Below, in pieces: positions 52,459 to 59,985 of a DNA stretch of 64,000 bases. The stretch is from the NCBI RefSeq assembly GCF_001513965.1, contig NZ_KQ948030.1:151448-215447 (forward strand). Reading direction: 5' to 3'. Under the pieces are notes generated by a model. It searched no databases and was not told where the DNA came from. It saw only the letters and a program-made list of their open reading frames with translations. The stretch's first letter is position 1, and the number at the start of each line of letters is the position of its first letter. The translations under genes and the position numbers were made by a program. Source of the DNA: Streptomyces cellostaticus (GTDB lineage Bacteria; Actinomycetota; Actinomycetes; Streptomycetales; Streptomycetaceae).

Positions 52459-52481
52459 GCAACCTGCGGGTTACGGGTTGC
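52459..52481. promoter_or_regulatory. Inverted repeat upstream of the siderophore operon
   Basis: GCAACC (52459-52464) and GGTTGC (52476-52481) form an inverted repeat around an 11-bp spacer, 90 bp before the aminotransferase start. A second AACC/GGTT pair overlaps it. No iron box of the TTAGGTTAGGCT type was found here, unlike the ferredoxin-like gene at 2392. Confidence 0.3.
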
Positions 52482-52559
52482 GCCAAGATCGTTGCGGCGA
52501 AGGGACCGGGCGCGTGCCGACGTCAGCGGATGTCCCGTACGGCGGTGGTCGCACATGCG

Positions 52560-52626
52560 TGGGGCTAGACCCACTGCCCGCGTGGGTGTAGCGGGATACC
52601 AGGCGCAGGGTGGCCGAACGTACCTT
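52560..52626 (+). promoter_or_regulatory. Promoter/operator copy A, upstream of the two-component system
   Basis: The element holds an imperfect palindrome, TGGGGCTAGACCCA (52560-52573), then the inverted repeat GGTGTAGCGGGATACC (52585-52600), and 20 bp later TACCTT (52621-52626) as a likely -10. The same order and spacing, with about three quarters identity by eye, recurs at 55537 before the ABC ATPase gene. The operator half lies at and above the -35 position, which suits activation by the linked response regulator. Confidence 0.7.
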
Positions 52627-53074
52627 CTTCGGTGTCGGAGGGGCGAATCGGCCTCACCCGGGCACGGGAGAAGAAAGGAATGGCTTTCCTCCCGCTGCAC
52701 CGCCTGAGCCCGCGCCCCGATGGTCACCGGCATGGTCCTGGTGACGGCTGGGCCGGCATCGGTCGCTACATCCCCCGGGCGATCGGCCTGCCCAGCCACG
52801 GGACAGCCCTGACCCGACCGGCGGCGCGCCCGGCGGACCGATGACCACCCGGCCGCTGACCAGTCGGCCGCCTGCCCGCCGGCCGCCGACGATGAGCCGA
52901 CCAGTGAGGGAATTGACTATGTCCGGTGAGAAAGCGCCCGTCCGGCGGCACGGATGTGTCGGAGCGGCCACCGGCATCGCCCCGCGGTCCTCGGCCAGTG
53001 GTCTGCCCTCAACGGGACCTTCACGGGCGGGGTATGACTGGCACAATGGTCGGCGTGCTGGAAGGATCAGGCGG

Positions 53075-54400
53075 ATGAGATGGCCTGCGGTGGGTGGTCC
53101 GCTGCGCTGGTGCTCCGAGATCGTGCTCGGGTTGTACCGGTCCGCGGTGCTGGTCGGCCTCACCGGCGTGATACCGGCGATGGGACTGCTCGTCGGGATC
53201 GGCGGCTCCGAGGTGGCCTATTCCTGGTCCGCGGGGTCGACCGCATCCTGGTTCATCCGGGCGCTGGCGGTCCTCGGAGAGACGTTGATGGTGATCGTGT
53301 GGATCGCCGTGGCCGTCTGGATCGCGCACCTGCTGATCAGCCGGGCCCTCAGCCAGGCCGCGCGGCAGCGTGCTGAAGACTGGCTCGGAATGGAGATTCA
53401 GGCCGAGTACCGCCCCGTTCCGCCGATCACCCGGATGGCCACGGGCTACTGGTGGGACGGCAAGGAGTACCACCGGTCCGAGCGGGAGGCACGCCGCCGG
53501 GCCCGGCTGAACGCCCGATTCCATGATCCGCAGTTGCAGTGGGACGGGCTGTGGGCCGTGGTCGCCGCGGTGACCGTGTTGCCGGTCGCGGCCCTGCCGT
53601 TGCTCGGGCTCGCCAGCGGGCTGTACATGACGTTGGCCTCAGGTCTTCTCGGATACGGCATCGCCGTGATCGCGGCCAGCCTGGTCGGCGCCCCGTTCGC
53701 ATGGAGGATCTTCGGCCCCCTGGCAGCCCGGTTCCTCGGGCCCGCCCCGCGCTCGCTGCTCGGCCGGCGGGTGGAGGAGCTGGAGGCCATCCGAGCAGAC
53801 CTGACCCAGACGCAGGCAGCCGAGCTGGAGCGCATCGAGCGGGGTCTGCACGACGGAGCTCAGGCCCGGCTGGTCGCCATGGGTATGTCGATGGGGGCCG
53901 CCGAGCAACTCGTCGACACCGATCCGGCCGCCGCGAAGAGGATCCTTGCCGACGCCCGTGCCACGTCGGCCACCGCGCTCGCCGAGCTGCGGTCGCTGGT
54001 CCGGGGCATCAACCCGCCCGTGCTCGCCGAGCGCGGCCTGGTGGACGCCGTCCGGGCCCTGGCACTCGACGCTCCTGTCGAGGTCACCGTGCACAGCGCG
54101 GTGCCCTCCCGACCCGAACGTCCGGTCGAGTCGGCGGTCTATTTCGCCGTCGCGGAACTCCTGGCGAACGTAGCCAAGCATGCTCGGGCATCCGAGGTGA
54201 CGGTCGAGCTCGACTATGCCGCGCAGACGCTCACCGCGTCCGTGACCGACGACGGGGTCGGCGGGGCCGCCGCGTCGGAAGGCTCCGGGCTGAGCGGGAT
54301 CGAACGTCGGATGACGGCGTTCGGCGGCTGCCTGGAGATCGAAAGCCCGACCGGAGGCCCTACCCATATCACCGTGGCGGTACCGTGCGCATTGTCGTAG
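53075..54400 (+). CDS. NarL-family sensor histidine kinase
   Basis: This membrane sensor kinase has about 441 residues. TM pairs lie at the N-terminus (SAVLVGLTGVIPAMGLLVG, LAVLGETLMVIVWIAVAVWI) and mid-protein (LWAVVAAVTVLPVAALPLLG, LLGYGIAVIAASLVGAPF). The HisKA_3 helix with phosphoacceptor His is ELERIERGLHDGAQARLVAM. The HATPase part has FAVAELLANVAKHA and DDGVGGAAASEGSGLSGIERR. I start it at ATG 53075, with GGAAGG upstream; in-frame ATGs at 52841 and 52919 would add a segment with poor third-position GC. Its end overlaps the response regulator start by 16 bases. The upstream leader from operator A is long (about 450 bp). Confidence 0.88.
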   Translation: MRWPAVGGPLRWCSEIVLGLYRSAVLVGLTGVIPAMGLLVGIGGSEVAYSWSAGSTASWFIRALAVLGETLMVIVWIAVAVWIAHLLISRALSQAARQRAEDWLGMEIQAEYRPVPPITRMATGYWWDGKEYHRSEREARRRARLNARFHDPQLQWDGLWAVVAAVTVLPVAALPLLGLASGLYMTLASGLLGYGIAVIAASLVGAPFAWRIFGPLAARFLGPAPRSLLGRRVEELEAIRADLTQTQAAELERIERGLHDGAQARLVAMGMSMGAAEQLVDTDPAAAKRILADARATSATALAELRSLVRGINPPVLAERGLVDAVRALALDAPVEVTVHSAVPSRPERPVESAVYFAVAELLANVAKHARASEVTVELDYAAQTLTASVTDDGVGGAAASEGSGLSGIERRMTAFGGCLEIESPTGGPTHITVAVPCALS

Positions 54401-55047
54401 CCGAAGATCTGTTCCTGCTCCGCGACGGGATGGTCCGTCTCGTCGAGGCGCACGGGCATTCCGTGGTCGCGGCGGTCGACAGCGGTCCCGCCACGCTCGA
54501 CGCGCTGATCAGCGAACGGCCTGATGTGGCCATCGTGGACGTCCGTCTGCCACCGACGTTCTCCGACGAGGGACTTCAGGCCGCCCTCGCCGCGCGCCGG
54601 GTGCTGCCGGGGCTGCCCGTGCTCATCCTCTCGCAGCACGTGGAACAGCTGTATGCGCGCGAGCTGCTCGCCGACGGGCACGGCGGCGTCGGCTACCAGC
54701 TCAAGGATCGTGTGCTGGACGCCGGCCAGTTCATGGACGCGCTCAACCGCGTCGCTGACGGCGGCACGGCGCTTGACCCCACGGTGGTGGCGAAGCTGCT
54801 GGGCCGGCCCATGCGAGCCGATCCGCTCGCCACGCTCACCGAGCGGGAACGCTCGGTGCTCGCCCTGATGGCCGAGGGCCTGTCCAACGCGGCGATCGCG
54901 GGCCGGCTGTTCCTCAGCGAGGGTGCCATCAGCAAGTACACGACCACGATCTTCGCCAAGCTCGGCCTTGCCGCCGATGACGACACCAACCGCCGGGTCC
55001 GGGCCGTTCTCACCTATCTCGGTGCCGGCGGACAGAGCGATCAGTGA
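54385..55047 (+). CDS. LuxR-type response regulator
   Basis: This 220-residue response regulator has the receiver acidic pair in VVAEDLF, phosphoacceptor Asp52 in VAIVDVRLPPTFSDEG and Lys in YQLKDRV. The LuxR helix-turn-helix reads LTERERSVLALMAEGLSNAAI and continues IAGRLFLSEGAISKYTTTIF. GTG 54385 overlaps the kinase end by 16 bases, so the pair is coupled. The promoter duplication at 52560 and 55537 makes the ABC ATPase gene its most likely target, together with its own operon. The inducing signal is unknown; cell-envelope stress or the product of the adjacent biosynthetic cluster are possibilities. Confidence 0.92.
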   Translation: MRIVVAEDLFLLRDGMVRLVEAHGHSVVAAVDSGPATLDALISERPDVAIVDVRLPPTFSDEGLQAALAARRVLPGLPVLILSQHVEQLYARELLADGHGGVGYQLKDRVLDAGQFMDALNRVADGGTALDPTVVAKLLGRPMRADPLATLTERERSVLALMAEGLSNAAIAGRLFLSEGAISKYTTTIFAKLGLAADDDTNRRVRAVLTYLGAGGQSDQ

Positions 55048-55536
55048 TCTCCGGGCAGTGAAGGTCAGCCGGCTCGGCCGGGCGACCGGCCCGGAGATTC
55101 GGCCTTTTGCGCGACGGGAATCAATTTCCGGGTAGTCGTCGAGAATTCCGGATACGGCACGCCATATTCAGGTTCGATCCGCGCTGTCGAGTTATTCGGC
55201 AGCCGAGGCGGTTGCCCTTCGGAGGAAACCCGAAATGCACAGAGCGGCACCCTTCAGGCCTTTCGGCTCGTCTTCCAGAACCTGAGGACTTCACACCCCG
55301 CTGCGCTGCAATTCAGCCATGTCGTCCGTCACCCGGCTGGTCAGCTACTGCGACAGCCTGCCCTCACCAGCGAGTTTCAGCCCTTCCACACCGGGCCATC
55401 GGACCGAGTACGGCCAGTCGCCGGGCTCTTTCGGACCCGATGTTCGGTTTGTTCGTCAAATCGCGTACAACATCGGTCATTCGGCGTGATCTTTATCGGT
55501 ACTCGAATGTTTGAACATGATGGCCTGGAAATCGAG
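55048..55536. other. Intergenic stretch between regulator and ABC gene
   Basis: About 490 bp carry no supported gene. The sequence is less GC-rich than its neighbours around 55100-55200 and 55430-55520. Short open frames lack ribosome sites. It may be a remnant of rearranged DNA, since this locus also holds a truncated permease. Confidence 0.4.
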
Positions 55537-55600
55537 TGGGGCTAGCCCCACCGCCCACGGGGTATAGCGGGATACCAGGAACAGGCAGGCCGACCCTATC
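55537..55600 (+). promoter_or_regulatory. Promoter/operator copy B, upstream of the ABC ATPase gene
   Basis: A perfect 14-bp palindrome, TGGGGCTAGCCCCA (55537-55550), is followed after 10 bp by GGTATAGCGGGATACC (55561-55576), whose ends GGTAT and ATACC pair. Twenty bp later comes CCTATCTT, aligned with the -10 of copy A. The transcription start should lie about 40 bp before the ATG at 55647. Confidence 0.72.
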
Positions 55601-55646
55601 TTTCCTAGTGTCGTCACGTTCAACGGGCACTCGAAAGGACCGGATC

Positions 55647-56561
55647 ATGTCCGCAGTGATTGAGGTGCAGAACCTGCATAAGAAGTACGGCCACCTCGTG
55701 GCGGTCGATGATGTCTCCTTCACCGTCGAGGAAGGTGAGATCTTCGGGATTCTCGGCCCCAACGGCGCGGGCAAGACCACGACCGTGGAATGCGTCGAGG
55801 GGCTGCGGAACCGTGACGGCGGCGAGATCAACGTGCTCGGTCTCGATCCCCGTCAGGAGCGGGCCGAGGTCACCCAGCAGCTCGGCGTGCAGCTGCAGGA
55901 CGGCCAGTTACCCGACCGGATGCAGGTCGCGGAGGCGCTGTCGCTCTACAGTTCCTTCTACCGCAACCCCGCCGACTGGCGGCATCTCATGGACGCGCTC
56001 GGGCTCGGCTCCAACGGCGGGAGCGCGTGCGGCAAGCTGTCCGGCAGCCAGAAGCAGCGTCTGTCCGTCGCACTCGCCCTGGTCGGAAACCCGCAGGTGG
56101 CGGTACTCGACGAGCTCACCACCGGACTGGACCCGCGGTCCAGGCGCGACACCTGGGAACTGATCGAAACGGTCCGCGACAGCGGCGTCACCATCCTCCT
56201 GGTCACGCACTGCATGGAGGAAGCCGAGCGACTGTGCGACCGGATCGCACTGATCGACAAGGGCCGCATCGCGGTCACCGACACCCCGGCCGGGCTGACC
56301 GAGCGGGTCCGGACCGAGCAGCGCATCCAGTTCCGCCCCTCCGCGCCGCTCGATGATGCTCTGCTGGCACAGCTGCCCGACGTGAGCGCTGTCACCCGCC
56401 AAGGCGACTACGTAGTGGTGGCCGGCAACCACAACGCGCTGAGCGCGGTCACCTGCTTGCTGGCGCGCCACCAGATCATGGCTGAACACCTTCGCGTCGA
56501 CCAGGCGACGCTGGAGGACGCGCTCCTCGCCCTGGCCGGTAAGCGCTCTGCCACCGCCTAG
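55647..56561 (+). CDS. ABC transporter ATP-binding protein, DrrA/multidrug type
   Basis: This 304-residue ABC exporter ATPase of the DrrA/CcmA type has Walker A GPNGAGKTTTVECV, Q-loop GVQLQDGQLPDRM, signature LSGSQKQRLSVALALVG, Walker B VAVLDELTTGLDPRSRR and switch His in LLVTHCMEEAERL. Walker B has Leu then Thr where most have Pro-Thr (DEPTTGLD), so DELTTGLD is unusual but keeps the catalytic Glu. ATG 55647 follows GAAAGGACC. It would need a membrane partner, but only a broken permease start follows. Its promoter shares an operator with the two-component system upstream. Confidence 0.92.
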   Translation: MSAVIEVQNLHKKYGHLVAVDDVSFTVEEGEIFGILGPNGAGKTTTVECVEGLRNRDGGEINVLGLDPRQERAEVTQQLGVQLQDGQLPDRMQVAEALSLYSSFYRNPADWRHLMDALGLGSNGGSACGKLSGSQKQRLSVALALVGNPQVAVLDELTTGLDPRSRRDTWELIETVRDSGVTILLVTHCMEEAERLCDRIALIDKGRIAVTDTPAGLTERVRTEQRIQFRPSAPLDDALLAQLPDVSAVTRQGDYVVVAGNHNALSAVTCLLARHQIMAEHLRVDQATLEDALLALAGKRSATA

Positions 56562-56617
56562 GCCGGCCAACGACCGCCGACGGCCGCCCACATCAGAACT
56601 CGCCGGGAGAAACCTCC

Positions 56618-56788
56618 GTGTCCGGCACAGCCATCACCGCCTCCGGCGCGCCGCGCGCCGACGGGGTGCGCAGGCATACGCCGTGACACATGCCTGTCGC
56701 CGAGTTGAAGCTCCTTGCACGCGAACGCGTGGGGCTCGTCTGCGGCGTGGCCGTCAGCGCCGACGCCCGTCGAGCGTCCCGCCCCTGA
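56618..56788 (+). pseudogene. Truncated ABC-2 permease remnant
   Basis: A GTG at 56618 behind GGGAGAAACCTCC opens MSGTAITASGAPRADGVRRH and meets an in-frame TGA at 56684-56686. The same frame resumes at ATG 56690 with MPVAELKLLARERVGLVCGV and ends at a TGA (56786-56788). The ELKLLxREpVxLfxGvA pattern is the usual first cytoplasmic-to-TM1 segment of ABC-2 permeases. Only about 55 codons remain, no transmembrane span is complete, and the convergent NRPS gene ends 17 bp away. The permease appears to have been cut off by the junction with the biosynthetic cluster. A sequencing error could explain the internal stop but not the truncation. Confidence 0.7.
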
Positions 56789-56804
56789 TCCCCGTACGAC
56801 CGTC

Positions 56805-59800
56805 TCACCCGGTGGCTGATTCCTCCCGTGCCGTGTCCCGGACGCGGACGGCCAGGCCCCGCGGAGTCGGCCTCTCGAACATCTCGGCGAGGCTCAGCGA
56901 GATGCCGCTCATGTTCTGGAGTTCCTGCATCGCCCAGGCGGCCAGCATGGAGTTGCCCCCGTACTCGAAGAAGTCCGCGTCGGCGGTGATGTCCTCGCGC
57001 TTGAGGATGGTCCGCCACAGCGCCGTCAGCTGGGCTGTCAGCTCGTCGTCCAGGTCCGGGTGGTCCAGCTCCAGCCGCGCGCCGGCAGCGTGCTCACGCC
57101 GTTCGGCGACGAGCCGGGTGAGGGCAGGGTAGTCGACCTTCCCGCTCCCGTTGACCGGCAGCGCGTCCACCGTGAAGAAGTCGCCGGGGAGCATCGACCG
57201 GGACAGGTGCGCGCGGGCGTGCTCCCAGACGCTCTCGATGTCGAGCGAGCCGTCGGCCGGCTCCAGACAGCCGATGAGCACGGCGTCCGCGCTCGGGTCC
57301 CCGATCATGATCACGGCGGCCGCGCCGACCTCCGGGTGTGCCAGCAGCGTCGCCTCGATCTCGCCGAGTTCGATACGGTTCCCGCGGAGTTTGACCTGCC
57401 GGTCGCTCCGGCCGAACAGGTCGAGCACACCGTTCTCGCGCCAGCGGGCCACGTCGCCCGTGCGGTAGTAGCGGCCGAACTCGCGGTGCTCGCCGAAACG
57501 TTGTGCGTTGAGCTCCGGCCGGTCGTGATATCCGATCGCCACTCCCGCGCCCGCGATGCACAGTTCGCCGCGGACGCCGAGCGGGAGGTTACGACCGTAC
57601 TGGTCGAGGATGAGGACCTGGGTGTTGCGTATCGGCCGGCCGACGTCGAGTCGTGCTTCGGTCTCGTCCGACACGACGCGCGACGTCGACCAGATGGTCG
57701 TCTCGGTCGGCCCGTACACGTGGTGGAACTCGCTGCCGGCGGCCACGAGCCGCTGGGCCAGCCAGACGGGCACGGGCTCGCCGCCCGCCAGAACGGTGCG
57801 GCCGCCCAGGCTGCCTTCTACCCGGTCGATGACGAGGCGCCAGGTCGTCGGCGTCGCCTGGATGAACCTCACGCCGTGGCGTTCCACCAGCTCGCGCAGG
57901 ACCCGGCCGTCGCTCCTGGCCGCGTCGGGGGCGGGCACCAGGCGGCCACCCGAGACCAGGGGAACGAACAGCTCGAGGCCGGAGATGTCGAAGGCGAACG
58001 TGGTCAGCCACAGCATCGTGTCGGTGGCTGCCGCCCCCAGTTCCTCGACGAAGTGCATGGTCAGGTTGGCCAGTGCCAAGTGGCTGACCCGCGTGCCCTT
58101 CGGGCGGCCGGTCGATCCGGAGGTGTAGATCAGGTACGCGCAGGCTGCCGGATCGACCACCACGGGCCGGGTGCCGATGACTTCGCTGTCCGATGCGCCG
58201 TTCACCGTCGGCACCGTGAGTACCGTGAGGCCGCCGTCCGCGAAGTGCGCCATGTCCTCGGTCGCCAGGAGGACCTTCGCGGCCGAGTCCGACAGCTGGT
58301 ACCTGATCCGCTCCTCGGGATGAGCCGAGTCGATCGGCAGGTAGGCCGCGCCTGCCAGCCAGGCCCCGAGGACCGCGGCGACCAGTTCGGCGCTGCGCGG
58401 GAGGGCCACCGCCACCACATCCGAGGCGCCCAGGCCGGTACTCCGGATCAGCTCGCATATGTCGTGCGCCGCGTTCCACAGGCGTCGGTAGGTCACGAGT
58501 TGCTCGCCGTCCACGACGGCGACGGCGTCGGGCGTCCGGCCCACGCGGTCCTGAACGGCACGCAGGACGGAAGCGGGCTCGACGGGCTGAACCGTATCGT
58601 TGGCCGCCCCGATGACCTCGCGGTCTCGCGCACTCCACATCCGGACGTCCCCGACCCTGCCATCGGCGTCGTCCACGAACGACGAGAGCACCGCCTCGTA
58701 GCGCGCCAGCAGGAGTTCGGCGTCGGACTGCTCGAACAGCTCGGTACGGTAGCGGGCCCGCACCTCGATGGAATCATCCGTTACGGCAACGGAGAAGTCG
58801 ATGTCGAACTTGCTGAAACCGTTCCCGGGCAGGAAAGGCCGGGCCACGAGGCCGCCGATACGGAATTCGGCGAGATCGTTTCCCGCCCGGCACTGGAATA
58901 CATACCGAAAGGGTGTGGCCCGTCGGCCGGACCGGGATCTGGGCATCAGATCGGCATGCGCGTCCACGGGAACGTCGGCGTGCGACGCGGCCGCCAGCAG
59001 CGTTTCGTTGCTCCTGAGCACCAGATCGCGTACGCGCTCCTCCTGATCCACCCTCAGCCGCAACGGCACGTAATTGACGTGGTATCCGATCGCGCGGGCC
59101 GCGTGCTCCGCCCGGACATCGACCGGGGAGCCGACGATGAGATCAGGACCGGCTCCATGCCCTTCCAGGAGCGCGTAATAAGCCGCGAGCAGGATCACGG
59201 ACTCCGGAGCGTGCAGTTCGTCGCCCAGTTTCCGGACCGCGGCCACGACCTGCGGCGACAGGCTGCGGCTGATCTGTGCCCCGGCCAGCGTCGGCCGGTC
59301 GGGCTCGGGCGCCGCGCACGCCAGTTCGAGGTCATCGGTGCTCGCGCCCGCCAGCTCCTCCTGCCAGAAGGCGAGGCTCGGCCGGCTCGGCTGCGCCTCC
59401 GTGCCGCCGAGCACCGGCCGCCCCTCGGCGACCTGCCCGTACGCGGCCGCGAACTCCTCGAGAAAGACAGCGGAAGAAAGCCCGTCGAAGATCAGATGGT
59501 GCGCAGTCACACAGAAGACGTCCGTATCGGGACCCCGGAAAAGCGCCGCCCTCAGCATCGGCCGGCCGTTCAGGTCGAACGGCCGGGCGGTCACCGGCGC
59601 GAGATCGTCCTCGGTGGGCTCGTGCGGGAGAACGACCTGGGCGATGCTCAGCTGGAACTCTTCCGGGTCGATCACACGCTTGACCATCCGCGTGCCATCG
59701 CTGCAATAGACCGTGCGAAGTGCCTCGTGGCGGCGCAGCAGGACGGACAGGGCACGTTCCAGCTCCGCCGGATCCAACCGACCGACCACGGCGAACGCCA

Positions 59801-59924
59801 CAGACTGGTTGTTCACCGGTGTACCGGGCGCAAGCGACTCAAGCAGCCACAGCGCCTCTTCCTTGGGAGAAACCTCGACATCAACGCCCGGTTCCGCAGG
59901 CACAATCTCTTCCGAAGAGATCAT
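56805..59924 (-). CDS. Nonribosomal peptide synthetase, C-A-PCP, no thioesterase
   Basis: This 1039-residue single-module NRPS has a condensation domain at about 20-440, with HHLIFDG active site at 142-148. The adenylation domain at about 450-940 shows YTSGSTGRPKGTRVSH, FAFDISGLELF, YGPTETTIW, RTGDVARWRENG and the final Lys in PVNGSGKVDYPAL. The peptidyl carrier at about 960-1030 has Ser in FFEYGGNSMLAA. My hand-read specificity code is D-I-L-Q-V-A-V-I-W-K, closest in memory to glycine-type codes; this is tentative. It has no thioesterase, reductase or epimerase. ATG 59924 follows AAAGGGG. It lies 61 bp after the PKS gene and is the last gene of the cluster on this side. Confidence 0.93.
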   Translation of the reverse strand: MISSEEIVPAEPGVDVEVSPKEEALWLLESLAPGTPVNNQSVAFAVVGRLDPAELERALSVLLRRHEALRTVYCSDGTRMVKRVIDPEEFQLSIAQVVLPHEPTEDDLAPVTARPFDLNGRPMLRAALFRGPDTDVFCVTAHHLIFDGLSSAVFLEEFAAAYGQVAEGRPVLGGTEAQPSRPSLAFWQEELAGASTDDLELACAAPEPDRPTLAGAQISRSLSPQVVAAVRKLGDELHAPESVILLAAYYALLEGHGAGPDLIVGSPVDVRAEHAARAIGYHVNYVPLRLRVDQEERVRDLVLRSNETLLAAASHADVPVDAHADLMPRSRSGRRATPFRYVFQCRAGNDLAEFRIGGLVARPFLPGNGFSKFDIDFSVAVTDDSIEVRARYRTELFEQSDAELLLARYEAVLSSFVDDADGRVGDVRMWSARDREVIGAANDTVQPVEPASVLRAVQDRVGRTPDAVAVVDGEQLVTYRRLWNAAHDICELIRSTGLGASDVVAVALPRSAELVAAVLGAWLAGAAYLPIDSAHPEERIRYQLSDSAAKVLLATEDMAHFADGGLTVLTVPTVNGASDSEVIGTRPVVVDPAACAYLIYTSGSTGRPKGTRVSHLALANLTMHFVEELGAAATDTMLWLTTFAFDISGLELFVPLVSGGRLVPAPDAARSDGRVLRELVERHGVRFIQATPTTWRLVIDRVEGSLGGRTVLAGGEPVPVWLAQRLVAAGSEFHHVYGPTETTIWSTSRVVSDETEARLDVGRPIRNTQVLILDQYGRNLPLGVRGELCIAGAGVAIGYHDRPELNAQRFGEHREFGRYYRTGDVARWRENGVLDLFGRSDRQVKLRGNRIELGEIEATLLAHPEVGAAAVIMIGDPSADAVLIGCLEPADGSLDIESVWEHARAHLSRSMLPGDFFTVDALPVNGSGKVDYPALTRLVAERREHAAGARLELDHPDLDDELTAQLTALWRTILKREDITADADFFEYGGNSMLAAWAMQELQNMSGISLSLAEMFERPTPRGLAVRVRDTAREESATG

Positions 59925-59985
59925 GGCGTTACCCCTTTACGAGTCCGATTGGTTCGCCGGAATCCACACGGGATCGCCGGGCAAC

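Noticed and set aside
52680..52844. A 54-codon leader frame whose stop overlaps an ATG in the kinase frame (ATGA)
   Set aside because: Composition is Arg/Pro/Gly-rich, and the kinase extension it would couple to has poor codon bias; kept only as a note, since the promoter copy A lies just upstream.
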